Shown one piece after another: positions 8,293 to 17,132 of a stretch of 64,000 bases of DNA. The stretch covers positions 186,001 to 250,000 of the forward strand of contig NZ_JQKD01000004.1 of the NCBI RefSeq assembly GCF_000745855.1, given 5' to 3'. The notes below the pieces were generated by a model. That model was not told the origin of the DNA and did no database searches. It saw nothing but the letters and a program-made list of their open reading frames with translations. This DNA is from Xenophilus azovorans DSM 13620. GTDB taxonomy: Bacteria; Pseudomonadota; Gammaproteobacteria; Burkholderiales; Burkholderiaceae_C. Each line of letters starts with the position of its first letter. The first letter of the stretch is position 1. The translations under genes and the position numbers were made by a program.

Positions 8293-9366
8293 TCAGCGGC
8301 GGTACCAGGCCACGCCGTCGGCGTCGAACTCGCGCCGCAGCTCGCCGCGGTTGAGCAGGTAGTTCAGACTGGCCATGCTCTCGCCGCTGGCCAGGCCGAG
8401 CTGCATGCTGCCCTCGGCGGGGTCGATGGCGCGTGCGAACAGCGCACCGAACACGTCGATCACGCGCCTGGGCTGGTCCAGCGTCTTCAGCAGCCGCGCC
8501 AGCGAGCGGTGGTGCCCCTGGGCCAGGTAGTCCAGCCGCGCATGCAGGCCGCGGAAGGGCTCGTTGTGCGCCGGCAGCACCAGCACGTCGTCCGGTACCT
8601 CGGCCTTGATCTTCTCGATCGACGCCAGCCAGTCGGACATCGGATCGGCCTCAGGCTCGGTGGGATACACCGACACGTTCGACGAGATGCGCGGCAGCAC
8701 CTGGTCGCCGCTGATCAGCAGCTTCAACTCAGGGCAATGCAGGCAGGCGTGCTCGGGCGAGTGGCCGTTGCCGACGACGATGCGCCAGTCATGCTCGCCG
8801 ATGCGCAGCGTCTCGCCGTCGCGGATACGGCGGTAGCTGTCGGGCAGCGCGTGAATGAACTGGCCGAACTTGCCGAAGCGGGCGCGGTAGTCTTCGATCG
8901 CGGCTTCGCCCCAGCCGGCGCGACGGTAGAAGCGGATCGCGTCGGTTGGGGCCTCGCGGCCGGTGTCGGCCGCCAGCACGCGGCAGTTCAGGTACTCCGT
9001 CTTGGTCATCCACAGCTGGCAGTCGAACTTCCGAGTCAGCCAGCCGGCCATGCCGACATGGTCGGGATGCATGTGGGTGACGAAGACGCGGCCGATCCGC
9101 CGGCCGTCGTCGCCCGCGGCCAGCAGTTGCCGCCAGGCGGCCAGCGTCTCGTCGGTGCGCATGCCGGTGTCCACCACCGCCCAGCTGTCGCCATCCTCGA
9201 TCGCCCACAGGTTGATGTGGTTCAGCTGCATCGGCATGGGCATGCGGAGCCACATCACGCCGGGTGCCACCGACAGCGCAACGCCGGGCGCGGGCGGCGA
9301 CTCGAAGGGGTAGACGAGCGTCGGTCTGGCGTTGGCGGTGGCTGGGGCAGAGGAGGATGTGCTCAT
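8293..9366 (-). CDS. Metallo-beta-lactamase-fold hydrolase
   Basis: 357 residues. The metal-binding motif THMHPDHVG (HxHxDH) lies near residue 100, followed by a further His in GNGHSPEHACL and the Asp of ISGDQVLP, so a binuclear metal site is intact. The family includes glyoxalase II, lactonases and thioesterases; in a cluster of CoA-ester enzymes a thioester or lactone hydrolase is plausible, but nothing shows the substrate. The chosen ATG is the last one before the conserved domain; reading on upstream gives a non-conserved, charged extension. It is the most downstream gene of the long minus-strand run and is separated by 161 bases from its upstream neighbour, so it may have its own promoter. 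Confidence 0.87.
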   Translation of the reverse strand: MSTSSSAPATANARPTLVYPFESPPAPGVALSVAPGVMWLRMPMPMQLNHINLWAIEDGDSWAVVDTGMRTDETLAAWRQLLAAGDDGRRIGRVFVTHMHPDHVGMAGWLTRKFDCQLWMTKTEYLNCRVLAADTGREAPTDAIRFYRRAGWGEAAIEDYRARFGKFGQFIHALPDSYRRIRDGETLRIGEHDWRIVVGNGHSPEHACLHCPELKLLISGDQVLPRISSNVSVYPTEPEADPMSDWLASIEKIKAEVPDDVLVLPAHNEPFRGLHARLDYLAQGHHRSLARLLKTLDQPRRVIDVFGALFARAIDPAEGSMQLGLASGESMASLNYLLNRGELRREFDADGVAWYRR

Positions 9367-9453
9367 GGTCTCGTGGGTGGAAGTCGAAGCGGGTTGCGCG
9401 GCGTCCGCACTGGCCGCTAGATCCTGTCGTTCGTGATCACTCCGGTACTCCTC

Positions 9454-9475
9454 CAGGTGCCCGGAAACGCACCTG
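9454..9475. repeat. Hairpin-forming inverted repeat between synthetase and hydrolase genes
   Basis: CAGGTGC, 8-base spacer, GCACCTG: a perfect 7-bp inverted repeat in the 161-base gap between the synthetase gene and the hydrolase gene, both transcribed leftwards. No T-run follows on the minus strand, so it is not a standard intrinsic terminator. It may be a weak attenuator or a regulator site for the hydrolase gene. Nothing else convincing is seen in this gap. Confidence 0.35.
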
Positions 9476-9527
9476 CGGCTTCGTCGCGCGCGGTGCACCC
9501 CCGAACGACCGGACGTCGGTCAACGGT

Positions 9528-11129
9528 TCATGAAGCGGTCGCGTTCGCATTGGCGTACTCCGCCTTCAACTCGCGCTTGAGCAGCTTGTTGGCCGCGCTG
9601 ATCGGCATCGAGGTGCGGAAGAACACCCGCTTGGGCGTCTTGAAACCGGCGAGCTTGTCGCGGCAGTGGGCGACGAGCTCGGCCTCTTCCACCTGCACCC
9701 CCGGACGCAAGATGACCGCAGCCGTGACCGATTCGCCCCAGCGCTCGTCGGGCAGCCCGAACACCGCGCACTGCAGCACCGCCGGGTGGGTGCCGAGCAC
9801 GCTCTCCACCTCCTGGCAGTAGACGTTCTCGCCGCCGCTCTTGATCATGTCCTTCTTGCGATCGGCGAAGTAGTAGTTGCCCGCCTCGTCGCGGAACAGC
9901 ACGTCGCCGGTGCGGAACCAGCCGCCGCGCAGCGCGCGCGCGTTGGCTTCGTCGTTCTTGTAGTAGCCCTTCATGACGATCGGCCCGCGCACGATCTGTT
10001 CGCCGGCCACGCCGGGCGGCACGTCGCGATCGTCGTCGTCGACCAGGCGCACGTCGGCACCGAACGCAGTGAGCGTGCCGACCCAGCGCCCGTCGCCGTT
10101 GGGCATCTCGGCCCAGCTGCGCACGCTGCCCGTGGTGTAGGCCGCCGCGGTCGATTCGGTCATGCCCTGCACCGAGTGCAGCCGCGCGTGCGGCGCCGCC
10201 TCCATCCAGCCGTCGACCATGGCCTTGGGGATCGTCGAGGCCCAGCTCATCAGCTTGCGCATGCTGTCCAGGCGGCGGGTGCGGAAGTTCGGGCAGGCCA
10301 CCATCGCCACGTACAGCGTGGGCGGCAATGCCGTGCTCGTGATCTGATGTCGCTCGATGAGATCGATCATCTGCGGCGGCTGGGGTGTCTGTGTCATGAC
10401 GATCGTCATCTGGTTCGTCAGGCATAGCGTGGAGAGCAGGAAAGCCGCAGTGTGGATCAACGGGATGCTGAGCAGGAAGACCTCGCTGCGGTCGAAGCCC
10501 GCATTCAGCATCCAGCTCAGGTGCGCCGCGTGGTAATTGGCATGCGTCGTCAGCACGCCCTTGGGCGCGGACTCGGTGCCGCTGGTGAACAGCATCGTGG
10601 CCACGTCGTCGCTGTCGATCAGCACCTGCGGCTCGTCGTCGGGCCCCTGCAGCAGTTCGGCAAAGGCCATGAAGCCGGCCGGCGCCGTCTTGCCGAACTG
10701 CACGAACTGCCGAACGCCCGTCATCCGGTCGATCACCGAGGCGAGGTTGCCCAGCAGCGCGTCTTCGACGAAGAACCACTTCGCTTCGGAGAACTCGACC
10801 AGGTGGCGCACATCGGCCGGCTGCAGCATGAAGTTGATCGGCACGAACCACGCACCGATGCGGTTTGCCGCGTAGCCCAGCACCAGGAACTCCACGCTGT
10901 TGCGGGACATCGCGGCGAGCTTGTCGCCCTTGGCGACGCCACGCCGCATGAGGTTGTTGGCCACCACGTTGGCCATGCGGTCCAGCGAGGCGTAGCTGAC
11001 CTCGCTGTGCTCGCCTTGCGCGGTGTAGAAGTGGATCGCGGTCTTGTCGCCGACGCCGCGGGCAGAACGCCGCAGACTGTCGCCCAGGTTCTGCCGGTGC
11101 AGCAGGTTCATCTCAAGGTCTGTCACCAT
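9528..11129 (-). CDS. AMP-forming acyl-CoA synthetase
   Basis: 533 residues of the ANL superfamily, which makes acyl-adenylate and then acyl-CoA. Visible motifs: phosphate loop FTSGTESAPKGVLTTHANY (about residue 170), GMTESTAAAY (A5), GGWFRTGDVLFRDEAGNYYF with the ribose-binding Asp (A7), DRKKDMIKSGGENVY (A8 hinge) and the C-terminal ANKLLKREL with the catalytic Lys. The phosphate-loop sequence TSGTESAPKG departs from the usual TSGTTGxPKG. The ATG was chosen because the conserved N-terminus begins there and longer readings enter the neighbouring dehydrogenase. It probably activates a free acid for the dehydrogenases and hydratases encoded upstream. Substrate unknown. Confidence 0.9.
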   Translation of the reverse strand: MVTDLEMNLLHRQNLGDSLRRSARGVGDKTAIHFYTAQGEHSEVSYASLDRMANVVANNLMRRGVAKGDKLAAMSRNSVEFLVLGYAANRIGAWFVPINFMLQPADVRHLVEFSEAKWFFVEDALLGNLASVIDRMTGVRQFVQFGKTAPAGFMAFAELLQGPDDEPQVLIDSDDVATMLFTSGTESAPKGVLTTHANYHAAHLSWMLNAGFDRSEVFLLSIPLIHTAAFLLSTLCLTNQMTIVMTQTPQPPQMIDLIERHQITSTALPPTLYVAMVACPNFRTRRLDSMRKLMSWASTIPKAMVDGWMEAAPHARLHSVQGMTESTAAAYTTGSVRSWAEMPNGDGRWVGTLTAFGADVRLVDDDDRDVPPGVAGEQIVRGPIVMKGYYKNDEANARALRGGWFRTGDVLFRDEAGNYYFADRKKDMIKSGGENVYCQEVESVLGTHPAVLQCAVFGLPDERWGESVTAAVILRPGVQVEEAELVAHCRDKLAGFKTPKRVFFRTSMPISAANKLLKRELKAEYANANATAS

Positions 11130-11181
11130 GGTCTCGTCTCCTTTCGCTGATGAAACTCGGGGGCGGTGACGGTCTGCTTCT

Positions 11182-12354
11182 TCAGCCGCGCCGCTGGTCG
11201 AACGCGCGCCCGTACACCATCGACGCGATGGTGTTGCGCAGGATCTCGGTGGTGCCGCCGCCGAGCGCGAAGCCGCGCGAGTCGCGCACCATGCGCTCCA
11301 GCGGCAGCGCGCGAGTGAAGCCAGCGTGGCCGTGGATCTGCAGCGCCTCGTTCGTGACGCGCTGCACCATCTCGTTGGCGTAAAGCTTGGCCATCGCCGC
11401 TTCCAGCGGGTCGGGAAAGCCGTCCACCAGGTGGGTGGCGGCACGGTAGATCATCAGCCGCGCGGCGTGGATCTGCACCGCCATGTCGGCAATCTTCCAC
11501 TGCAGTCCCTGGAACTCGCAGATCGGGCGACCGAACTGCTCGCGCTGCTGCGAGTAAGCCTTGGCGGCTTCATAGGCGGCCTGCGCCACGCCCAGGCACA
11601 TGGCGGCGTTGCCCACGCGCTCGGGGCCAAACGAACTCATCAGGCGCTTGAAGCTGCGCGTGGAGTTCGGGTCGCCTTCCATGATGACGTTGGCACGCGG
11701 CACGCGGCAGCGGTCGAAGAACAGCTCGACTTCGGGCATGCCGCGCCCGCCCATCTTTCGCTCGGGGTGGCCGACCTCGAAGCCCGGGGTGCCGCGCTCG
11801 ACCACCAGCGCGCCGATGCCCTTGGGCCCGTGCGTCTTGCCCCAGCGCGCGAACACGAAGACGTGCGTGGCCAGGTGGCCGCCGGTGCAATAAGCCTTCT
11901 GCCCGTGCAGCAAGACGTGGTCGCCGTTGGGCGTGGCCGAGGTCACCATGTCGGTCATCGCCGAGCCGGCGCCAGGCTCGCTGATGCCGATGGCGAAGCT
12001 GTGCTCGCCGCTGACGCAGCCGGGCAGCCAGCGCTGCTTCTGCGCGTCGCTGGCCATGATGGCAATGGCGCGCGACGGCCCGTTGATGGCGATCTGCGCC
12101 ACCAGCGCGGTGTTGAAGCACACGCGCGCCACTTCCTCCAGCAGGATGGTGCCCTGGATCACCGGCGCGCCCGAGCCGCCGTAGGCCTCGGGGATGACCA
12201 TGCCGAGGTAGCCGAGCCTGGCGAGCAGGTCGCGGTTCTCGGTTGGGAACTCTTCCTTCTCGTCCCAGTACGCGGCCTTGGCGGCGAAGGCGCGCTCGGC
12301 GGTCTTGCGGATGTCCTGGCGGAAGGCTTCGAGGTCGGGGTCGAGCTGGAACAT
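11182..12354 (-). CDS. Acyl-CoA dehydrogenase
   Basis: 390 residues. N-terminal helical domain with YLGMVIPEAYGGSG; middle domain motif ISEPGAGSAMTD (usual TEPxxGSD, here with Ser-Ala-Met); C-terminal helices with QQREQFGRPICEFQGLQWKI and the tail GGGTTEILRNTIA that contacts FAD. Full length for the family. The ATG chosen has a GGAAG ribosome binding site; an in-frame ATG 24 bases upstream is possible. It is encoded 20 bases downstream of a crotonase gene and just upstream of the synthetase gene, in a unit encoding activation, dehydrogenation and a crotonase step. Electron acceptor would be ETF, linked to the ETF:ubiquinone oxidoreductase encoded at 28978. Confidence 0.92.
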   Translation of the reverse strand: MFQLDPDLEAFRQDIRKTAERAFAAKAAYWDEKEEFPTENRDLLARLGYLGMVIPEAYGGSGAPVIQGTILLEEVARVCFNTALVAQIAINGPSRAIAIMASDAQKQRWLPGCVSGEHSFAIGISEPGAGSAMTDMVTSATPNGDHVLLHGQKAYCTGGHLATHVFVFARWGKTHGPKGIGALVVERGTPGFEVGHPERKMGGRGMPEVELFFDRCRVPRANVIMEGDPNSTRSFKRLMSSFGPERVGNAAMCLGVAQAAYEAAKAYSQQREQFGRPICEFQGLQWKIADMAVQIHAARLMIYRAATHLVDGFPDPLEAAMAKLYANEMVQRVTNEALQIHGHAGFTRALPLERMVRDSRGFALGGGTTEILRNTIASMVYGRAFDQRRG

Positions 12355-12374
12355 GGGCGTCTTCCGTGATGGGG

Positions 12375-13145
12375 TCAATGGCCGACGAAGTTGGCCTTGC
12401 GCTTTGCCAGGAAGGCCGCCACGCCCTCCTTGCGGTCGTCGCTCTGCAGCACCAGGCCCTGCACGTGCGCCTCAAGGTCGAGAAAGGCTTCCAGGCTCGG
12501 CTGCATCGAGGCGCGGAACATGCGCTTGCCCATCGCCAGCGCGAAGGTGGCCGATTCGGCGAGTTCGCGCGCGAGATCGAGCGCGCGCGCATCGAGCTGG
12601 TCGTCGGCCAGCACCTCGTTGACCATGCCGAGCGCGCACGCCTCGGCCGCCGGCACCTTGCGCGCGCTCATCATCAGCTCGCGCGCGCGCAGCACACCGA
12701 TGTACTGCGTCAGGAAGTAGGCCGCCGCGCCATCGGGCGCCAGACCGATCTTCTTGAACACGAGGCTGAAGCTCGCGTTCTCCGAGGCGAGGATCAGGTC
12801 ACAGGCCAGGGCGAGGCTCCAGCCCACGCCCACCGCGGCGCCCCGCACCGCGGCGATCACCGGCTTGTCCATGTTCGCCAGGCCCGCGATGACGCGGTGC
12901 GCGCGCTGGATGCGCTGGCGGCCCGACAGCACGTCCAGGCCCTTCATCGTGCCCACGTCGGCGCCGGCGCAGAACGCGCGGCCCTCGCCGCACAGCAGCA
13001 CGGCGCGCACGCCGCGGTCCTGCTGCAACGTGGTGGTGGCCTCGGCGAGCTGCTCCATCATCTCCGGCGTCAGCGCGTTCAGCCGCTCGGGCCGGGCCAG
13101 GGTGACGAGGGCGAGCGCGCCCTCGCGTTCGACGCGGACGGTCAT
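12375..13145 (-). CDS. Enoyl-CoA hydratase/isomerase family protein, isomerase-type active site
   Basis: 256 residues with crotonase motifs GRAFCAGADVG (residue ~65) and GAAVGVGWSLALACDLIL (~105). The two Glu of classical hydratases are replaced by Ser (GVGWSLAL) and Lys (FKKIGLAP), while Asp follows in LAPDGAAAYFL, the position used by enoyl-CoA isomerases of the PaaG/ECI type. A double-bond isomerase is therefore the better guess. It lies 20 bases upstream of the dehydrogenase gene, likely co-transcribed. A second protein of the same type is encoded at the right edge of the window. Confidence 0.87.
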   Translation of the reverse strand: MTVRVEREGALALVTLARPERLNALTPEMMEQLAEATTTLQQDRGVRAVLLCGEGRAFCAGADVGTMKGLDVLSGRQRIQRAHRVIAGLANMDKPVIAAVRGAAVGVGWSLALACDLILASENASFSLVFKKIGLAPDGAAAYFLTQYIGVLRARELMMSARKVPAAEACALGMVNEVLADDQLDARALDLARELAESATFALAMGKRMFRASMQPSLEAFLDLEAHVQGLVLQSDDRKEGVAAFLAKRKANFVGH

Positions 13146-13298
13146 CGGGTGCTCCTGCTGCGGCTGTCGACCATGTGGCTGGCGGCGGTGCTCTGCATCG
13201 GTGCGGTGCCACCGGCGGGTCGGCGCATGCGCGCGTGGCGCCGCTGGCCTTGCTCGTCGTTCCGGTCGAACCCCATGCGCCGCTTCTCACTCGGGCTG

Positions 13299-14456
13299 CT
13301 ACTTCGTCTTCAGGCCCATCAGCCCGGCGATCAGGTTGCGCTGCATCTGCGAGGTGCCGGCCGTGATGGTGGTGGCGCGCGCGTCGCGGTAGTGGCGCTG
13401 CATGTCGAACTCCATGATGTAGCCGTAGCCACCCATGATCTGCATGCCCTGGTTGGCGATGTTCGCGTAGGCCTCCGAGCCGAACAGCTTGGCCTGCGAG
13501 ATCGCCATCAGCGCGTCTTCGCCGCGTTCGAGCTGCCAGGCGGCGCGCCACAGCAGCATGCGGCTCGCGTCCACTGCGGTCTGCATGTCGGCCAGCATGT
13601 GGGCGATCGCCTGGAAGCTGCCGATCGGCTTGCCGAACTGCTGGCGCTCCTTGGCGTAGGCGAGCGCCAGGTCCACCGCCGCCTGCGCGCCGCCGGCATA
13701 GCCGGCCGCCGTCATCAGCCGCTCGAGCTGCAGGCCCGCGAGCATGTAGCCCCAGCCCTTGTGCGGCTCGCCCACCAACCGGTCGGCCGGCACCCGCACG
13801 TCGTCGAAGAAGACTTCGTAGGTACCGAGCGCGCGGCGGCCCAGCGTGTCGAGCTTGCGCAGCGTGATGCCGGGCGTGTCCTTGTCGACGAGGAACAGCG
13901 ACAGCGCTTCCTGGTGCGGCCCCTCGGGCTTGCTGCGCGCATACAGGTTGATGACGTTGCGCTCGGCGCCGGCGCCGGTCGAGAAGACCTTCTGGCCGTT
14001 GATGACCCAGTGCTCGCCGTCGCGCCGCGCGCTGGTGCGCATGGCGCCGGCGTCCGAGCCCGCGCCCGGCTCAGTCATCGAGATCGACATCTTGATGCGG
14101 CCGTCCAGCAGCCGCGGCAGCCAGTGCTGGCGCTGCGCCTCGGTGCCGTTGTGGAGGATGTTCAGGCCGTTGAAGACGCAGGTGCCGTAGGCGCCCAGGA
14201 AGTCGTAGCTCTTGCGGCCGAGTTCCTCGGCAATGATGGCGAAGTCGATCACGCTGCCGCCCAGGCCGCCCGCCGCCTCGGGGAAGGGCATGCGCAGCAG
14301 GCCCATCTCGACGTAGGCGTCGTAGAGCTCGCTCGGGTAGCGCGGCTCCTGGTCGCAGCGACGGACGTACTCGGGCGTGGCGATGCGGTTGAGCATCGCG
14401 CGCACGCTGTCGCGCAGCAGGTTCTGCTCTTCGGTGAACGAGAAGTCGATCGGCAT
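13299..14456 (-). CDS. Acyl-CoA dehydrogenase
   Basis: 385 residues starting PIDFSFTEEQNLLRDSVRAM. Middle-domain motif MTEPGAGSDAGAMRT near residue 122; C-terminal KERQQFGKPIGSFQAIAHML and the active-site region MGGYGYIMEFDMQRHYRDAR, ending GTSQMQRNLIAGLMG. All canonical features are present, so it should be active. It is separated by 153 bases from the downstream crotonase gene; that gap shows no clear operator or terminator. Upstream it is 10 bases from an SDR gene and reads as the end of the unit dehydrogenase-carboxylase ... thioesterase-reductase-MaoC-SDR-dehydrogenase. Substrate not predictable. Confidence 0.92.
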   Translation of the reverse strand: MPIDFSFTEEQNLLRDSVRAMLNRIATPEYVRRCDQEPRYPSELYDAYVEMGLLRMPFPEAAGGLGGSVIDFAIIAEELGRKSYDFLGAYGTCVFNGLNILHNGTEAQRQHWLPRLLDGRIKMSISMTEPGAGSDAGAMRTSARRDGEHWVINGQKVFSTGAGAERNVINLYARSKPEGPHQEALSLFLVDKDTPGITLRKLDTLGRRALGTYEVFFDDVRVPADRLVGEPHKGWGYMLAGLQLERLMTAAGYAGGAQAAVDLALAYAKERQQFGKPIGSFQAIAHMLADMQTAVDASRMLLWRAAWQLERGEDALMAISQAKLFGSEAYANIANQGMQIMGGYGYIMEFDMQRHYRDARATTITAGTSQMQRNLIAGLMGLKTK

Positions 14457-14466
14457 GGGCGGCTTG

Positions 14467-15255
14467 TCAGAGGGTGACGTAGGGCGGCAGCCCGCTGGCG
14501 GCGGTGAGCCCGCCGTCGGCCACCAGCGCGGCGCCGGTGATAAAGGCAGCCTCGTCGGAGGCCAGGAAGGCGATCACCGCCGCGATCTCCTCGGCGCTGC
14601 CCATGCGCTGCAGCGGGTGCACTGCGGCCATCGTGCGGCGCAATTCGTCGGCGCGGTCGCCAGCCAGGATCTGCGTCACCCGCGTGTCGATGCCGCCCGG
14701 GCAGACGCAGTTGACGCGGATGCCCTGCCCGGCGCACTCCAGCGCCGCGGCGCGCGTGAGGTTCACGACGCCGGCCTTGGCCGCGTTGTACGCCGGCATG
14801 CCGATGTCGCCGGCGATGCCCGACACCGAGGCCGTGTTGACCACCGCGCCGCGGCCCTGCCGGCGCATCACCGGCAGCGCGTGCTTCAGGCCGAGGAACA
14901 CGCTGGTGAGCGTGACCGCGAGCGTGCGGTTCCACGAATCGAGCGTGGTGTCGCACAGCAGCGCCGGCTCGCCATGGCCGGCATTGTTGACGAGCACGTC
15001 GAGCCGGCCCCAGCGTTGCAGCGCGAGCGCGACGGTGGCCTCGACGGCGGCCGGCTCGGCGGCGTCCATCTTGAGCCAGGCGACCTCGCCGCCCGCGGCG
15101 GCGATGGCGTCGGCCGTGGCGCGGGCGCGCGTGCCGCTGAGATCGGCGATGACGAGCGGCGCACCCTCGGCGGCCAGCCGCTTCGCGGTGGCGGCCCCGA
15201 TGCCCGAACCGGCGGCGGTGACGATCGCCACGCGGCCTTCGAAGCGGCGGCTCAT
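14467..15255 (-). CDS. SDR-family oxidoreductase, 3-hydroxyacyl-CoA dehydrogenase-like
   Basis: 262 residues, classical SDR. NAD(P) motif VTAAGSGIGAATAK (residue ~12), acidic residue in VIADLSG suggesting NAD(H), NNAGHGEPALL, catalytic Ser in TASVSG, and the YxxxK pair in PAYNAAKAG. With MaoC-type hydratase, dehydrogenases and thioesterases on both sides, oxidation of a 3-hydroxyacyl-CoA to the 3-oxo form is the likely step. The gene is 10 bases from both neighbours and sits inside the minus-strand run. Exact substrate unknown. Confidence 0.9.
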   Translation of the reverse strand: MSRRFEGRVAIVTAAGSGIGAATAKRLAAEGAPLVIADLSGTRARATADAIAAAGGEVAWLKMDAAEPAAVEATVALALQRWGRLDVLVNNAGHGEPALLCDTTLDSWNRTLAVTLTSVFLGLKHALPVMRRQGRGAVVNTASVSGIAGDIGMPAYNAAKAGVVNLTRAAALECAGQGIRVNCVCPGGIDTRVTQILAGDRADELRRTMAAVHPLQRMGSAEEIAAVIAFLASDEAAFITGAALVADGGLTAASGLPPYVTL

Positions 15256-15265
15256 CGCAGCACCC

Positions 15266-15757
15266 TCACTCGGACTCGACCGCGCCCTTGGGAAGGAAGG
15301 TGATGGTTTCAGTGAAGTCGACGAGCACCTCGCCGTGCTGGTTGACGACGCGGTGGCGCAGGTCCATCAAGGTGTAGCCCCGCGATGTCGGCGGGCGCAG
15401 CCAGGCCTCGCCCTCGACGTGGATGGTGTCGCCCGGAAAGAGCGCGCCCTTCACGCGCGCATCGACGCTGGTCATGCCGCCGAAGGGGCCGTGCTCGCGG
15501 CCCTCGAGCGTCTTGTCGATGACACCGGCGACCGTCGGCGCTAGCAGCCCCATGCCCACTGAGATGATCATCGGCCCCGGCGCAAAGCGGTTGCGGTGCT
15601 TGCCCGACATGTTGGCCTTGATGTACTCCATGTCGATGAAGAAGGGCTCGTGCAGCCCGACCACGTTGACGAAGGTGACGATGTCGGTCTCGGTGATGGT
15701 GCGGTTGTGCGTGCGGAACGGAACGCTGCGCACGCCGGCGGGGGCTTCGGTAGGCAT
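15266..15757 (-). CDS. MaoC-like (R)-specific hydratase / hotdog dehydratase
   Basis: 163 residues, single hotdog. FVNVVGLHEPFFIDMEYI around residue 30 corresponds to the MaoC active-site loop but lacks the full D-x-N-P-x-H hydratase-2 motif (here VGLHEPFFID), so catalytic competence is uncertain. The start has a GGAG ribosome binding site 6 bases upstream; a longer reading would add a proline-rich segment encoded by the intergenic bases. It lies between an SDR gene and a trans-2-enoyl-CoA-reductase-like gene, supporting a role on enoyl/3-hydroxyacyl-CoA. It resembles the MaoC protein encoded at 28438 in the segment around the active loop. Confidence 0.82.
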   Translation of the reverse strand: MPTEAPAGVRSVPFRTHNRTITETDIVTFVNVVGLHEPFFIDMEYIKANMSGKHRNRFAPGPMIISVGMGLLAPTVAGVIDKTLEGREHGPFGGMTSVDARVKGALFPGDTIHVEGEAWLRPPTSRGYTLMDLRHRVVNQHGEVLVDFTETITFLPKGAVESE

Positions 15758-15789
15758 GTGGATCTCCGGGGGTGGCGGGCGGGGGGGCT

Positions 15790-16677
15790 TCAGGGCGCAC
15801 CTGGCTTCAGGCACTCGGGCATCTTCGCCAGCGGGAAGCCTTCATAGGGCTGGTTGCGGCTGTGCTCCTCGAGCTTCCAGGTCTGGCGCGCGTTGGGCAC
15901 GCCGCCGTCGACGCGGATGAACGAGCCAGTGATGTAGGCCGCCCCTTCCGACAGCAGGTAGACGACGGCCGACGACACCTCGGCCTCGGTGCCGTAGCGC
16001 TGCAGCGGCGCGGCCTTCATCAGGCTGCGGAACTTGGCCTTCATTTCCGGGCCGTAGGTGTCGAAGCCGCTGCTCGCCACGAAACCGGGCGCCACCGCGT
16101 TGACGCGGACACCCGCGTGGCCCCATTCGCAGGCCGCCGTCTCGGTGAACGACAGCATGCCGGCGCGCGCGGCGCCGCTGTGTGCCATGCCGGGCATGCC
16201 CATCCACATGTCGGCGATGATGTTGACGATGGCGCCGCCATGGCCCTCCATCCACTGCGTGTAGGCCTCGCGCGAGACGAGGAAGCCGCCGTGCAGGTTG
16301 TTGCGCACCACCGCATCCCAGCCCTTGAGCGAGATGTCGCGCACAGGCTGCGGGTACTGGCCGCCGGCGTTGTTGACGAGGCCGTCGATGCGGCCGTGCG
16401 CGGCCAGCACGTCGGTCACCATCTGCTTGACGCCGGCCTCGTCGCGGATGTCGCAGGAATGCAGCGTTACCTTGGCGGCCGGCACCGCAGAGGCGATCTC
16501 GGCCTGCACGGATTCGAGCTTCTCCAGCTTGCGGCCGACCAGCGCGAGCGCCGCGCCCAGGCTGGCCAGCTCGTGCGCGATGCAGCGGCCGATGCCGCTG
16601 CCGCCACCGGTGACGATGACGGTCTGCCCGGCAAACAGACCCGGCTTGTAGATGGAACGATAGGCGCTCGTGTTCAA
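15790..16677 (-). CDS. SDR resembling peroxisomal trans-2-enoyl-CoA reductase (PECR/DECR type)
   Basis: 295 residues. NADP motif VTGGGSGIGRCIAHEL, NNAGGQYPQPVRDIS, and GMAHSGAARAGMLSFTETAA, where classical SDRs have YxxxK; the Tyr is absent and the Lys is Arg, as in PECR-type enoyl-CoA reductases (HSGAARAG is nearly identical there). It probably reduces a 2-enoyl- or 2,4-dienoyl-CoA with NADPH. The proposed start is a TTG with GGAAG 6 bases upstream; it overlaps the stop of the upstream thioesterase gene as TTGA, implying coupling. Two more genes of this subtype are tandem at 30674 and 31546. An upstream in-frame reading enters the thioesterase gene. Confidence 0.85.
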   Translation of the reverse strand: MNTSAYRSIYKPGLFAGQTVIVTGGGSGIGRCIAHELASLGAALALVGRKLEKLESVQAEIASAVPAAKVTLHSCDIRDEAGVKQMVTDVLAAHGRIDGLVNNAGGQYPQPVRDISLKGWDAVVRNNLHGGFLVSREAYTQWMEGHGGAIVNIIADMWMGMPGMAHSGAARAGMLSFTETAACEWGHAGVRVNAVAPGFVASSGFDTYGPEMKAKFRSLMKAAPLQRYGTEAEVSSAVVYLLSEGAAYITGSFIRVDGGVPNARQTWKLEEHSRNQPYEGFPLAKMPECLKPGAP

Positions 16678-17132
16678 GATGCTTCCTTCGGTTGGGCTCC
16701 GGGCTTGACCATGAAATTGCCGTGGCCGATGGCGATGGGCTTGTCGGGGCTGGACTGCCAGGCCTCGATGCGCAGGTGCGCGACGCGTTGCCCCTGCTTG
16801 ACCATGAACACGCTGGCGTAGGTGTCCACCGGGCGGCCGGAGCGCAGGAACTCGAAGGTGAAGTTGATGGTTCGGGGCAGCTCGACACTGTCCCTGTCCC
16901 ACAGCAGGTAGAACAGGCCCGCGCTCTCGAGGAAGCCGCCGGTAGCGCCGCCGTGCAGCGCCGGCAATGCGGGGTTGCCGATGAGCTTCTTGTCGAAGGG
17001 CATGCAGGCGCTGAACTGGTCGCCGCGGATGTCCAGGCGCATGCCGAGGAACTGTGCGTAAGGCACCAGCCCCAGCAGCGGCGCCCAGTCGCGGCTGGCG
17101 CGCGCCGCAGCGACGATGGCTTCGATCGTCAT
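16674..17132 (-). CDS. PaaI-type hotdog thioesterase
   Basis: 152 residues. PALHGGATGGFLESAGLFYL near residue 68 matches the PaaI/YdiI motif HGGxxxxxxD region, though the usual Asp/Glu is in FLESAG. GLVPYAQFLGMRLD at the start matches the substrate-loop of these enzymes. Such proteins hydrolyse accumulated acyl- or aryl-CoA esters, rescuing CoA. It is one of two adjacent hotdog genes: its ATG overlaps the stop of the upstream one (ATGA), and its stop overlaps the TTG of the downstream reductase. Possibly the two form a heteromer (inference). Confidence 0.85.
   Translation of the reverse strand: MTIEAIVAAARASRDWAPLLGLVPYAQFLGMRLDIRGDQFSACMPFDKKLIGNPALPALHGGATGGFLESAGLFYLLWDRDSVELPRTINFTFEFLRSGRPVDTYASVFMVKQGQRVAHLRIEAWQSSPDKPIAIGHGNFMVKPGAQPKEAS

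Noticed and set aside
12243-14477. A very long open frame (over 700 codons) on the plus strand across several minus-strand genes
   Set aside because: It is antisense to well-recognised dehydrogenase and crotonase genes and its translation is Ala/Arg/His-rich without any family motif, as expected for shadow frames in GC-rich DNA.
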